DNA of 64,000 nucleotides from Betaproteobacteria bacterium. GTDB taxonomy: Bacteria > Acidobacteriota > Terriglobia > Acidiferrales > UBA7541. Made by a program: the position numbers and the translations under genes. The notes below the pieces were generated by a model that saw nothing but the letters and a program-made list of their open reading frames with translations, had not been told where the DNA came from and searched no databases. The DNA lies in NCBI GenBank assembly GCA_903970165.1, contig CAJCHZ010000027.1, positions 105,863 to 169,862 of the forward strand, written 5' to 3'. The stretch's first letter is position 1. Each line of letters starts with the position of its first letter. Shown here in pieces: positions 26,986 to 36,425 of this stretch.

Positions 26986-27717
26986 ATGAGACGTGAATAT
27001 CACCGGTGGTATTCTCCGCGGCTGGGCATTGAGCTCGGCGTGATTGTGCATGGGCACTGGGGACCGCCGATTCTCGGATTTCCGACGAGCGCGGGCGACG
27101 AGACGGAACTCGAAGGGCAGAGTATGATCGGGGCGCTCGCCGATTTTATTGATGGCGGGAAGATCAAATTTTTCAGCATCAATTCGATCAATGGCCTGAG
27201 CTTTTACAACAAAGGCGCGCATCCTTTTCACCGAAGCTACGTGCAAGCGGTATTCGATTCGTACCTTCGAGAAGAAGTCGTTCCGTTCATCTGGAACAGT
27301 TGCCAGAGCCCGGGGATCGCCATTTCGACGATGGGAGCATCGTTTGGCGCGTATCATGCGGCGAACTCCCTGTTCAAACATCCGGATGTGATCAAGCGGT
27401 GCTTTGCCATGTCCGGCGTGTACGACCTTAGAAATTTCATGGACGGGATGTACGATGACAACTTTTATTTCAACAATCCGGTGGATTATCTTCAGGGCAT
27501 GAGCGACCCATGGTTTTACGATCAGATACGAAGTTGCGATATTCACCTGACGACGGGCACCGGGCAGTGGGAGAACAGTGGGCCGACGTACCGGCTGTCG
27601 GAAGTACTTTCAAGCAAAGGGATACACCACTCTTTGGACAATTGGGGCCCGCAGGGCGGGCACGATTGGCCTTATTGGAAGCACCAGATGCGGGAGTATG
27701 TTGCGCGATTGTTCTGA
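26986..27717 (+). CDS. Esterase family protein (alpha/beta hydrolase)
   Basis: A 243-residue cytoplasmic alpha/beta hydrolase of the esterase D/PF00756 type. The nucleophile elbow GASFGAYHA (about residues 115-123) contains Ser in GxSxG. The C-terminal GGHDWPYWKHQM holds the catalytic His, and Asp is probably in the DIHLTTGTGQ region. ATG 26986 is chosen because the family sequence starts there (REYHRWYSPRLG). Natural ester substrate unknown. Divergent from the methyltransferase gene. Confidence 0.86.
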   Translation: MRREYHRWYSPRLGIELGVIVHGHWGPPILGFPTSAGDETELEGQSMIGALADFIDGGKIKFFSINSINGLSFYNKGAHPFHRSYVQAVFDSYLREEVVPFIWNSCQSPGIAISTMGASFGAYHAANSLFKHPDVIKRCFAMSGVYDLRNFMDGMYDDNFYFNNPVDYLQGMSDPWFYDQIRSCDIHLTTGTGQWENSGPTYRLSEVLSSKGIHHSLDNWGPQGGHDWPYWKHQMREYVARLF

Positions 27718-28240
27718 GATAGACGCCTCGGTTGAGATACCTCTTGGTACGCGAAACAACCTGCAAGCCATTGAACATAATGAAGTTGATAGATTTCCGG
27801 TGTTCTGGGAATAGGCGAGGGTGATGCGGGCCAGGGGGTACCCCCCCCCCACCCACCCCTGTTTTTCGGAAAGATTTGATTCCATTGGAGTTAGCTGGCA
27901 GGGGTGTGCGAAAGGTGTGATGCGAAAGGGGTTAGAAAAGAGACGGGGTGGCTGGCTGATTAGCGTGCAAGATATTACTACATGTGTTAACAGAATGTCA
28001 ATAGTATTGTAGAGTATCGTTTCGAATCGGCTGTGGAAATCCGTGGAAATATATTGGGGGCGAAGAAGTGGCGAGTGACTAGCGACTTCGCTCGGAATGA
28101 CATGGTGACCTGATTGGATCCCCTGACTGGTGGTCATGGTTTGGTCCTGGAGCGTGTGACAGAAGGGACGGAGAGAATTGCGCGAATCAAGGGGGAGCGA
28201 AGCGGGGGAAATCAAAGGCTAGCGGAGCGGGAAGAGTCCG
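27718..28240. other. 523-base spacer with poly-C tract, no gene seen
   Basis: A G5-TA-C10 stretch at 27834-27850 is followed by further C-runs to about 27859. A relatively AT-rich patch lies at 27960-28060. The sequence around 28084-28104 (GCTCGGAATGACA) resembles the GGGATGACA end of the element at 33.9 kb. No frame with domain content was found on either strand. Confidence 0.4.
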
Positions 28241-29479
28241 TTAGGACTTGCACACATCGAGGGCGGTCAGGGCGTAGATGGCAGCGGTGTCCAGGACTTT
28301 GCGGAGGTCCACGTATTCGTTTGGGCCGTGGGCTACGGAGAGAAGGCCGGGGCCGTAGGCATAGGCGGGGATTGCTTGCGCGGCGTAGAAACGAATTTCG
28401 AGGAGGCCGGGGCACATTTCGAAACGAGGGGCTTCGCCGGTGACAAGTTGGATGTTGCGCGAGAGGATTTCAGCCAGTGGATCTTTTTCGCTGCAGAAGG
28501 AGGAATTGCCTTCCTGGAAGATTTCCCAGTCGAGAGGGATGCCCTCTTCTTTGCAATCTTCCAACACGTTTAATAGCTCTGTTTTTTCCACATCGAGATT
28601 TTCTTCGGGATTGATGCGGCGGTCGATGGTGAACCAGCATTGGTGCGGGACCACGTTGAAGTTTGTTCCGCCGCCGCTTTCTCCGCCCAGCATCAGGATG
28701 GAATTGCGCATTTGACCGGAGCCGATGTTCGCCTGCGTGGTGCGCTGTTCCACTTTGCGCTTCCATTCTTGAAGCTTTTCCACGACATGGTGCATGCGCC
28801 CGAAGGCGTTTTCGCCTTGATGCTGAAGGCCTACGTGGGCCGGCTTGCCGAGCACCCGCACGCGAATGGAGATTGCGCCGCGGTTTGCGTTCCAGACCAT
28901 GCCGCTGGTCGGTTCGGGCAAGAGCATGCCGATGCCGCCACGGCCTAACAGGCCTTCTTGTGCCAGCCAGGCGGAACCGCCCTTTCCGCCGGTTTCTTCG
29001 TCGGGAACCAGAGCCAGGACGATCCGGCCGTTGAGTTGTGCGCCGATCTCCTTGAGCGCGAGGATGGCGTAAAGCATGGAGACGATGCCCGACTTCATGT
29101 CGCAGGAGCCGCGGCCAAAGAGAAAGTGGCCCTTGCGCGCGGGTTGAAACTGTTCCTTTGATTGGGCCGGGACAACGTCGTAGTGGCCGTGAAAATAAAG
29201 GGCAGGGTCTCCGGTGCCATACGTTGCGAAAAGACATTCGGGAGAATCTTGAGAGCCGTTCGTTGGCACGCCCCGGCTTAGGCGTTCGCAAGCGAGCCCT
29301 GCCTGGCTCAGGGTGCTCTCCAAGAAATCCACACACGCACGATAATTTTTCCCCGGCGGATTTTCCGTGGGAATGGCGATGAGCTTCTCGAGAAGTTCAG
29401 CCATGGTCTCTTCCTGTTCGCGGAGCCAGGAAAGAATTGCGGTGCTGCGGTTTGTTTCGTCAGGAAAAGGTTCGGACAT
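28241..29479 (-). CDS. M20 family metallopeptidase (ArgE/DapE-like deacylase)
   Basis: A 412-residue zinc-dependent deacylase or peptidase. Metal and catalytic motifs in order: YFHGHYDVVPA (His, Asp), GRGSCDMKSG (bridging Asp), PDEETGG (catalytic and ligand Glu pair), with the dimerisation lid domain in the middle (about 190-305). The open frame runs upstream to 29686, but ATG 29479 gives a normal N-terminus (SEPFPDETNRS). Substrate could be an N-acyl amino acid or dipeptide. No operon partner. Confidence 0.9.
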   Translation of the reverse strand: MSEPFPDETNRSTAILSWLREQEETMAELLEKLIAIPTENPPGKNYRACVDFLESTLSQAGLACERLSRGVPTNGSQDSPECLFATYGTGDPALYFHGHYDVVPAQSKEQFQPARKGHFLFGRGSCDMKSGIVSMLYAILALKEIGAQLNGRIVLALVPDEETGGKGGSAWLAQEGLLGRGGIGMLLPEPTSGMVWNANRGAISIRVRVLGKPAHVGLQHQGENAFGRMHHVVEKLQEWKRKVEQRTTQANIGSGQMRNSILMLGGESGGGTNFNVVPHQCWFTIDRRINPEENLDVEKTELLNVLEDCKEEGIPLDWEIFQEGNSSFCSEKDPLAEILSRNIQLVTGEAPRFEMCPGLLEIRFYAAQAIPAYAYGPGLLSVAHGPNEYVDLRKVLDTAAIYALTALDVCKS

Positions 29480-29742
29480 GGGCAGGCAGACTATGAAGTA
29501 CCGAGGGCGAAGCCAACCTCCATATTGGTTCCTGCCTTTATCAAGCAGAGCGCATTGAAGGAGCGTGTTGAGGGACGCAGCGACACTAGGAATCCGAGGC
29601 CGACGGTGATCGCCGGGTACTGAAAGGTCGTTCTGGTACTGATTTGAACCCGTGCTCCCCGCAGCCGGAATGCTAGGTTTTGCCAAGGGCCGGGCTTAAG
29701 CGCAGGACCGCTCTTGTTCGATGACATTGCGGGGAGGCAGTC

Positions 29743-30066
29743 GTGGCTAATGAAACCAGCAGCGCAACACTCGATGGACGGTGGACGCAAATACGAGCCC
29801 ACAAGAGGGTTATTGCAAAAGTGAAGCTTATGGTGGAGTGGGAGGAAAACAATAAGAGGCAATCGGTAAAGGCATTTACGATGGACGTGAGCCACTCGGG
29901 CTGCCTGGCAGTTGTCGGCGCGGATTTGAAACTTGCGCAGGAGGTCAGACTCATTCACCGAGAGAGCGGGTCGGCGACGGATGCGCGGGTGGTATGGAAA
30001 GATCCGAGGACGTGGGATGTGGGATTGGAACTATTGAAGCCCGATGCTGGTTTTTGGAAACTTTAG
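29743..30066 (+). CDS. PilZ domain protein
   Basis: A 107-residue single PilZ domain. GTG at 29743 is supported by GGGGAGG six bases upstream. The c-di-GMP-type elements are RAHKRV (about 18-23; canonical RxxxR is imperfect) and DVSHSGC (about 48-54, for D/NxSxxG). It may bind c-di-GMP and act through protein contacts, but the changed arginine motif makes binding uncertain. Confidence 0.82.
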   Translation: MANETSSATLDGRWTQIRAHKRVIAKVKLMVEWEENNKRQSVKAFTMDVSHSGCLAVVGADLKLAQEVRLIHRESGSATDARVVWKDPRTWDVGLELLKPDAGFWKL

Positions 30067-30144
30067 CGGCGGACAACTCACCGAAGAGAAAAGCATTACA
30101 CAGGGACCACGGAGAGCGCAGAGTTCACAGAGAAGAATCGTGGA

Positions 30145-32619
30145 TTATTCGGCGCGGAGGGCCTCGACTGGGTCGACGGCGGCGGCGCGGCGCGACGGTA
30201 GATAACTTGCGAGAAAGGCAGTGACGATGAGACCGATGGAGACGGTCGCGTAGGTGAGTGGGTCCATGGAGTTGACGTTGAAGAGTAGCGAGGACATCAG
30301 ACGGACGGCGAGGGCGGCGACGATCAGGCCGATGACCACGCCGATGGCCGTGAGTCTTAGGCCATCGAGGACGAACATGTTGGTGACGATTTTGTTTTGG
30401 GCGCCGAGGGCCATGCGGATGCCGATTTCGCGCCGACGCTGCGAGACAGAGTAGGCGATGACGCCGTAGATGCCGACCACGCCGAGTAGAAGAGCCATGC
30501 TGCCGGCGACGCCGAGCATGATGAGGGTGAAGGAAGTGCGAGCCATGGAGTTCTGGACGTAATACTGCAAAGTTTGAACGGAGAAGAGCGGGAGATTGGC
30601 GTCCACGGACCAGACGGTCTGGCGTACTTCTTTCAGGAAGGATTCGGAGCCCGCGCGAGGAGTGCGAACGGCGAAAGCGAGCTCTCTGCGGAGAGAGACT
30701 TCCTCGGTCTCGAAATTGTTCTGTATGAGCGGCCAGTAGGTTGTCGAAGTCGGCGGCTGGCTTACGCCGTTGCCGCGGACATCCCCAACAACGCCGATAA
30801 TTTCGTGCCAAGGATCGTTGGTGGTGACACGAATGCGCTTGCCGACGGCGTCCTGGGCAGAGTTCCAATACTCACGAGCAAAGTCCTCGGAGATGATGAC
30901 CTGGGGAATGCGCTGATAGGTTTCGGACCAGGTGAAATCGCGTCCAGCAAGCAGAGGAGTTCCCACGGTTGAGAGAAAACCGGGAGAGATGAATTGCAAC
31001 CGGCGGAGCTTGGGGAGTTCGCCATCGCGGTCGGCGTGGTTTTCCGCATAGACGACGTCGTTGCTGTCGTTGCCATCCATGGGAATCATGGAGGAAATGG
31101 CAACGGAAGACACGCCTGGAAGAGCCTGAAGCTTTTGGCGAATATGGTCGTACATGCGGAGAACGCGCTCGGGTTCTTTTACGTCACTTTCGGGAATATA
31201 AATGCGGAAGGATTGCACCTGGGCGCTGGAGTCGAAGCCTGGATTGACGTGAGACAGGGCGCGAAAGGTGCGAATCATCAGGCCGGAACAGATGAGCAGG
31301 ACCAGAGCGAGAGCTACCTGTACGACGACGAGAACGTCGCGGACGCGATGCTGTTCCCTGCTTTGGCTGAGCGCGCGGCCGCCTTCGCGGATGCCGGTGT
31401 TAAGACGGACGCCGGCGTATTTGAAAACGGGGGCAACACCAAACAGGATGCTGGCGAAAAGCGCGATGGCGAAAGTGAAAAGGAGGACAGGAGCGTCGAT
31501 ACCGATTTCGTGAATGCGCGGGATGCCGTTGGGGGCAATGGCGACGAGAACACGGAGAGCTATCCACGCGAGACCGAGGCCGAGGAGACTGCTCATGATT
31601 CCTAGAGTGAGGCTTTCGAGAAGCAGCTCTCCGGCGATGCGGGCGCGGGAGGCGCCGAGGGCGGAGCGGAGGGCTAATTCCTGGCGGCGGCCTTCGACGC
31701 GGACGAGCATGAGATTGGCGACGTTGGCGCAAGCGATGAGCAGAACGAGGCCGATAGAGCCCATGAGAACCCAGAGGACGTTGCCGATGTCGCCGACAAC
31801 ATCCTGTTTCAAGGGATGAAGGTTGGGAGCGATGCGGGCGTCTTCGAAAAGTTTGACGCTGAAACCGGGTGGAACTGGAAACCCGTGCTCAACCATGGGA
31901 AGCATGCGGGCGATGTCGGCATTGGCTTGCTGGAGGGAGACGCCGGGCTTTAGGCGGGCGATACCGCGATAGCTGAAATTGCCGAGAAAGAGTTTGGAGC
32001 GCTCGAAGCGGAAGGGAACGCAAATAGCAATTTCGGGCTGATCCATGAAACGAAAATTTTGTGGGAGAACGCCGATGATCTGGCGAGTCTTTCCATCCAC
32101 GACAATGTTTTTGCCGATGGCGGCAGGGTCGCCGCCGAATTTTTTGCGCCAGTAGCCGTAGCCGAGAAGTACGGTGTCGGGGCCGGCGCCGGGGGAATCA
32201 TCATCGCGAGTGAACAAACGTCCTGCGGCGGGAACTACGCCGAGAAGAGGAAGGATCGCGTCGGTGACGTCGAGAGCGTCAACCTGCTCGGGTTCGGCAA
32301 CGCCGGTCACGCTGACGGAGTCAGGCTGATAGACGCCGACGTCAACGAAGGAGCGGTTTTGCTCGCGGTAGATGAAATAGTTGGAGGGCGCCATGTTGAG
32401 GTTGGCAATGTTGAGGCCCGGGGCGGCGTGCCAGACGCCGATGAGAGATTCGGGATGGGAATAGGGCAGGGGTTTGAGGAGGACGCCTTCGAGGACGCTG
32501 AAGACGACGGTGTTGGCGCCGACGCCTGCGGCGAGAGTGATAACGACAACGATGGTGAAGAGCGGGGCCCGCAGGAGGCGACGAAGCACCTGGCGGAATT
32601 GACTGGCAGAGCCTTCCAT
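30145..32619 (-). CDS. ABC transporter permease, duplicated MacB/FtsX type (orphan permease, ADOP-like)
   Basis: An 824-residue inner-membrane protein built from two MacB-periplasmic-core plus FtsX units. The N-terminus FRQVLRRLLRAPLFTIVVVI is typical. The first FtsX block follows at about 270-420 (LMGSIGLVLLIACANVANLMLVR) and the second ends at AFLASYLPSRRAAAVDPVEALR. No ATP-binding subunit lies beside it, as in the acidobacterial duplicated orphan permeases. Export or mechanotransmission role is unknown. Confidence 0.92.
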   Translation of the reverse strand: MEGSASQFRQVLRRLLRAPLFTIVVVITLAAGVGANTVVFSVLEGVLLKPLPYSHPESLIGVWHAAPGLNIANLNMAPSNYFIYREQNRSFVDVGVYQPDSVSVTGVAEPEQVDALDVTDAILPLLGVVPAAGRLFTRDDDSPGAGPDTVLLGYGYWRKKFGGDPAAIGKNIVVDGKTRQIIGVLPQNFRFMDQPEIAICVPFRFERSKLFLGNFSYRGIARLKPGVSLQQANADIARMLPMVEHGFPVPPGFSVKLFEDARIAPNLHPLKQDVVGDIGNVLWVLMGSIGLVLLIACANVANLMLVRVEGRRQELALRSALGASRARIAGELLLESLTLGIMSSLLGLGLAWIALRVLVAIAPNGIPRIHEIGIDAPVLLFTFAIALFASILFGVAPVFKYAGVRLNTGIREGGRALSQSREQHRVRDVLVVVQVALALVLLICSGLMIRTFRALSHVNPGFDSSAQVQSFRIYIPESDVKEPERVLRMYDHIRQKLQALPGVSSVAISSMIPMDGNDSNDVVYAENHADRDGELPKLRRLQFISPGFLSTVGTPLLAGRDFTWSETYQRIPQVIISEDFAREYWNSAQDAVGKRIRVTTNDPWHEIIGVVGDVRGNGVSQPPTSTTYWPLIQNNFETEEVSLRRELAFAVRTPRAGSESFLKEVRQTVWSVDANLPLFSVQTLQYYVQNSMARTSFTLIMLGVAGSMALLLGVVGIYGVIAYSVSQRRREIGIRMALGAQNKIVTNMFVLDGLRLTAIGVVIGLIVAALAVRLMSSLLFNVNSMDPLTYATVSIGLIVTAFLASYLPSRRAAAVDPVEALRAE

Positions 32620-32770
32620 GTTTTGCCCTCAATAACGAGAGGTTTTGGTGTGATGCGACCGGTTGCTTGCTTGCACTCTTGAGACGAGCAAACACCGCTG
32701 CAGTTAGGTACGCAATGGGAGGCAGGAAGTTCCGAAAAGTTTCGCGAAAGATTACTGCGGTAATTAGAGG

Positions 32771-33796
32771 TTAGGCGAGGCCCAGATGGTCGAGCTGGTA
32801 GTGGCCTTTGGAGATGATTTGGTCGTCGTCGATCCAGACGTCGCAATTACGGGTGAGGACGTCAACGTGAGTTTTGGATTTCCAGTCGGCGTGGGTCTGG
32901 CTGCCGTAAGGGTCGCCGAAGGCAATGTGGACGCCGGGAAATTTTTCGTCCTGGAGAAGGATACCGATCATTTCGGAGAGACCGAGATTGGTGCCGAAGG
33001 CCAGTTCGCCAACGCGATCACTGTTTTCGTCGGTATGGCAGTATTGCCAGAATTCTTCCTCGAGGTCTTTGCGGGCGCAATCTACGCCAGTGAGGCGAGC
33101 GCCTTCGATAGTGAGAGTGAGCGGCGTGGATTGCAGGTCGCCATACTTTCCATTGAAGTGGTCTCCGGCGGTGGCGTCGCATACGAAAGTGCCGTCGACG
33201 GTGGCGGGAGTCGTGAAGACTTCGCCGGCTGGGAGATTGGACCAGTAGCGCGGGCTGATTAAGCCGCTGGTTTTTACCCAATCGAGGCCGCGATCGAAGT
33301 GCGCGGCGATGCTTGTGCCTGCTTCGGTTTTTACGGTGAGAGTTTGCGCGCGGAGCATGCGTTCGCGGAGTTTGTCGCTGAGGCGGTCCACCATGCGGTA
33401 GTCGGCGCGCATGCCTTGCTGCATAATTTCGGGGGTGACGCCGACCATGTGGGCGTAACGGATTTGGCGGCGCTCGACGACTCTGACGATGGACATGCGG
33501 GCGCCTAGTTCGCCGGGCTGGGGCGTCATGGCCATCACGCCGGCGTCGCAGATTTCGAGGGCTTTCAGTATTTCGTCGGGGGCGGCGGCCAGAGGGCGAG
33601 GGCCGAAATCTTCCAGGAGAAGGCCGGTGTATTTGGCGCCGCGGTCTTCAATGGCGGCGGCGATGCTGGCGGCTACGGAGCGGCTGGCTTCGTCGGCGAT
33701 CAGGGCTACCTGTTCTCCAGGGCGGATACTGAGGCAGGTTTCGACGGCGTTGCGCGCGCCGGGCATTAACTCTGGGTCTCGGTGGCCAAAGTACAT
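32771..33796 (-). CDS. M29-like aminopeptidase
   Basis: A 341-residue metallo-aminopeptidase related to aminopeptidase T. M29-type landmarks are NLPAGEVFTTP (metal Glu, about 195-205), VGELAFGTN (second Glu), HIAFGDPYG (His) and THVDVLT (His and Asp) toward the C-terminus. It removes N-terminal residues from short peptides. It lies on the same strand as, and 138 bases downstream of, three amide ligase genes, so it could trim or recycle their product (inference). The gap holds a small palindrome, so a separate transcript is possible. Confidence 0.85.
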   Translation of the reverse strand: MYFGHRDPELMPGARNAVETCLSIRPGEQVALIADEASRSVAASIAAAIEDRGAKYTGLLLEDFGPRPLAAAPDEILKALEICDAGVMAMTPQPGELGARMSIVRVVERRQIRYAHMVGVTPEIMQQGMRADYRMVDRLSDKLRERMLRAQTLTVKTEAGTSIAAHFDRGLDWVKTSGLISPRYWSNLPAGEVFTTPATVDGTFVCDATAGDHFNGKYGDLQSTPLTLTIEGARLTGVDCARKDLEEEFWQYCHTDENSDRVGELAFGTNLGLSEMIGILLQDEKFPGVHIAFGDPYGSQTHADWKSKTHVDVLTRNCDVWIDDDQIISKGHYQLDHLGLA

Positions 33797-33874
33797 TCAA
33801 ATATTTTAGCAATTTTCTGCCCAAGAAAGACAGAATTTACATAATCACATGGCGGGCGTTCTTGGAAAAAGCAG

Positions 33875-33895
33875 ATCCCTCCCTACGGTCGGGAT
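33875..33895. repeat. Short REP-like element with ATCCC/GGGAT stem
   Basis: The core reads ATCCCTCCCTACGGTCGGGAT, with ATCCC (33875-33879) facing GGGAT (33891-33895), and continues as GACA. It lies between the permuted ATP-grasp and aminopeptidase genes. Similar text (CTCGGAATGACA) appears near 28.09 kb. Presumed dispersed repeat. Confidence 0.4.
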
Positions 33896-33934
33896 GACAA
33901 TTTATGGATGAGTCTTGGCCTGGGGAAATTGTGC

Positions 33935-35329
33935 TTAGGCATTGGCGGTTCGCGGAGCGACGCGGAAGGCTGGGACTTGGCCGCCGCCGCTGGTTACGTT
34001 GGCGAGACCTGTGGCACTGAGGCGGGTTAGGAAACCGGCGAGTTTGCCGCGGAAGAGATAAGGGGCGAAATCGACGAGCATGTCGCGGTAATCAACTTTG
34101 CCGATGTCAGCGATGTAGGGGAAAACTTCGCGGCGGATAGGGATGCGTTCCTGAACGATCCAGGCGCCGTCTTTTGCGGAGAGCGCACGGCCGATTGCGG
34201 TGTCCCAGGCGGATTCGTCGGTTTCCCAGCCCAGAGTTACGCCGGAGCCGCCATATTCGTCGCTTGGCTTGAGTACGAGGTTTTCGCGCTCCCTGCTGAT
34301 GTAAGCAAGGAGCTCCACCGGCTGGCCATAGTGCGATGTTTTTACGTCGGCTACGATGCGGGTCCAGGGGATGTGCCTGCGGATGAGTTCGCGTTCGTCC
34401 AGGGAGAAGAGAGCGCCGTTTTGTTCGTCGGTGAGAACGGCGAAGAAAGCCTTTACATGGGGTATTTTGCAGCGGAACGTGTTGGCGACACAGACGGCAT
34501 TGGCGGCGTAGGCCTTTACTAGGGCGGCGCACTCGTCGGGTTTGGCGACGATATCGTTAATCAAGACGCGGCGGTAGACGAAATCGATTTTTTTGCCGCG
34601 GGCGGTGAGCTTCGTGCCGTCGAACCGGAGTTCCTTGGGATCGGCGATGAGAGTCGGGACGCCCATTTTCTCGAAGCGAGCTTGCAGAATTTCGAACTCG
34701 CTCCAGGTGGGAACGCCGAACCAATCGACAATGGCAATCTGCGGCGGGCTGGCGGAGCCACCCCAGTCCACGTAGCTCATCATGAGGGCGTCGAGAAGTT
34801 TCGCGCTGAGAGGATAGGTGTGCACTTCCCAGTTGGCAGCGAATTTTGCCATGACTGGGAGTTCGCGGAAAATTTCGGCGAGGGTTTCCGCGTAACCCGC
34901 CCCCGCTGGAGACTCTCCATTGTATTCGGCGAACTTGAGCGAATCGGGCAGCAGGAAAGCATCGAGGCGCGAGGCGGTGCTGGCGCGGCCGTATCCGACC
35001 GGCAGGCGCGCGAGTCTTTCTTCTTCTGGACGCAGATGGAATTGTGCAAAGAGATGCTTGTCTTCGAGTGCCGCGGTAACGACGCGTTCGCCCAGGTCGG
35101 CGATGGTTTCCGAGACGCTGCGGACGCGCTCTTCGTCTTCCGGGGATAGAAAAAATGGGCGGAGGAACGGGCAGTGGACGCGGTCGCCGAAAGTAAGTTT
35201 TGCGAGGCTCAGGCGTTTGAATAAATCCTCGGGGAGAGTGGGGATGCGTAGCAGAGTGGATTTAAGTATTCCGGTCCAGTCGTCCGCTGGATTTCGGGGA
35301 ACGATCGAAGGAGTGGGAGCGGTGGTCAT
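33935..35329 (-). CDS. Circularly permuted ATP-grasp protein
   Basis: A 464-residue probable carboxylate-amine ligase. ATG 35329 overlaps the stop of the upstream ATP-grasp gene by four bases (ATGA), which sets the start, although the frame stays open to 35827. Visible family elements are KFAEYNGESPAGAGYAETLA (about 132-151), the nucleotide-binding VLKPSDEYGGSGVTLGW (about 348-364) and WIVQERIPI. The layout resembles permuted ATP-grasps that add amino acids to a carboxylate through an acyl-phosphate. Substrates unknown. Part of the three-ligase operon. Confidence 0.84.
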   Translation of the reverse strand: MTTAPTPSIVPRNPADDWTGILKSTLLRIPTLPEDLFKRLSLAKLTFGDRVHCPFLRPFFLSPEDEERVRSVSETIADLGERVVTAALEDKHLFAQFHLRPEEERLARLPVGYGRASTASRLDAFLLPDSLKFAEYNGESPAGAGYAETLAEIFRELPVMAKFAANWEVHTYPLSAKLLDALMMSYVDWGGSASPPQIAIVDWFGVPTWSEFEILQARFEKMGVPTLIADPKELRFDGTKLTARGKKIDFVYRRVLINDIVAKPDECAALVKAYAANAVCVANTFRCKIPHVKAFFAVLTDEQNGALFSLDERELIRRHIPWTRIVADVKTSHYGQPVELLAYISRERENLVLKPSDEYGGSGVTLGWETDESAWDTAIGRALSAKDGAWIVQERIPIRREVFPYIADIGKVDYRDMLVDFAPYLFRGKLAGFLTRLSATGLANVTSGGGQVPAFRVAPRTANA

Positions 35330-36357
35330 GTGGTTTTGAAACCTGCCGAGGTTGCCGAGGGACTTGGGGACGAACTTCGCGCGGCCGCGATGCTTTTGGG
35401 TGCTCCCGTGAAGCCGTTGGGCGCGCCAATGCCGAGCATTTCTTCCCAGCGGGGCCAAGGATTGGAAGGATCGCCTTTCAAGGCCCGGTCTATTACCAAG
35501 CGAGCCATTTTTTCGACGACGAGGTCGAAATAGAATTCGGTGATGCGGTCGCGCTCGAAATCCGGCGCCGGATTCAGATAATCGATGGCGTAGGGGATGC
35601 CGTCCTGGACGGCGAATTCGATGGTATTCATTTCGTAGCCGAGCGCCTGATTGATGGACTGGGCGTCTTTGACGATACGAGAGCCGAGTTCGGAAGAAAG
35701 ATAGTTGTGATCGACGAGGTATTTGCGCTCTTTGGGGTCGTAATGAACAGGCGTGATGTCGGATTTGCCGAAGGTGAAGCAGCGGACGTATTGCGTGAAA
35801 TTGATGAATTCCTGAAGCGTCATGCAATAGGGAGAAGTTTTGTCGTAGGCTTCGAGGAGTTCTTGTTTGTTGTGCACTTTGTAGACGTGCTTCCAGCCGC
35901 CGCCGGAAAAGGGTTTGAGGATGGCGGGGCGGCCGACGTAATCGAGCAGCGCGTCCCAGTCGACGGGATACGTAAGATTGTGCAAAGACTCGGCCGTGAT
36001 GTCGACGTCTGCTGGATATCCCTTTTGCGGGAGGAGAACGGTTTTGGGAATGGCAAGGCCGAGCTTTGCCATTAGGGAATAATTGAAATATTTATCGTCG
36101 GCGGTCCACCAGAAGGGATTGTTGATGACGTAGGCGCCCTGGAGAACCGCGTGTTTCAGGTAGCCACGGTAATATTCGACTTCGTGGGAGATTCGGTCGA
36201 CGATTACACTGTAGCCGGAAGGTTCGCCCATGCGTGTGCCGGCCAGCTTCACGAATTCAGCGGCGACGCCGTCTTTTTTCCCGAGTTCATTGACGCGCGA
36301 GATGAACGCCGGAGGAAAACTGTATTCACGCCCGCAGAGAAGGCCCACTTTTTTCAT
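35326..36357 (-). CDS. ATP-grasp (RimK/glutathione synthetase-like) ligase
   Basis: A 343-residue ATP-dependent carboxylate-amine ligase. It begins MKKVGLLCGREYSFPP. The pre-ATP-grasp region spans about 1-110, ATP binding is at RPAILKPFSGGGWKHVYKV (about 142-160), adenine contact is near YCMTLQEFIN, and the metal site YAIDYLNPAPDFE is near 255. AGGAG lies eight bases before the ATG. It follows the GCS2 ligase by 68 bases and overlaps the permuted ATP-grasp gene by four. The alanine/serine-rich last 30 residues look disordered. Confidence 0.87.
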   Translation of the reverse strand: MKKVGLLCGREYSFPPAFISRVNELGKKDGVAAEFVKLAGTRMGEPSGYSVIVDRISHEVEYYRGYLKHAVLQGAYVINNPFWWTADDKYFNYSLMAKLGLAIPKTVLLPQKGYPADVDITAESLHNLTYPVDWDALLDYVGRPAILKPFSGGGWKHVYKVHNKQELLEAYDKTSPYCMTLQEFINFTQYVRCFTFGKSDITPVHYDPKERKYLVDHNYLSSELGSRIVKDAQSINQALGYEMNTIEFAVQDGIPYAIDYLNPAPDFERDRITEFYFDLVVEKMARLVIDRALKGDPSNPWPRWEEMLGIGAPNGFTGAPKSIAAARSSSPSPSATSAGFKTT

Positions 36358-36425
36358 GATTCAGCTCCTGACAGCTGTTGCGGATAGCCTCGGTGCTTTG
36401 CAGATTCCTCCAGCCGCAGTTATCC

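Noticed and set aside
27834..27860. Poly-C tract as a phase-variation switch
   Set aside because: It is not inside or near the start of any gene, so slippage would not change a product.
29640..29675. T-arm-like sequence suggesting a second tRNA on the minus strand
   Set aside because: GGGTTCAAATC is present but the flanking bases do not pair and no anticodon or acceptor stem could be drawn.
29491..29742. Minus-strand frame upstream of the M20 gene ending near 29491
   Set aside because: The C-terminal text looks faintly like a formylglycine-enzyme end, but there is no start context, it runs into the PilZ gene and the resemblance is too weak.
35330..35827. Upstream extension of the permuted ATP-grasp frame
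   Set aside because: The extension lies inside the upstream ATP-grasp gene and is arginine/histidine-rich; the ATGA overlap supports the start at 35329.
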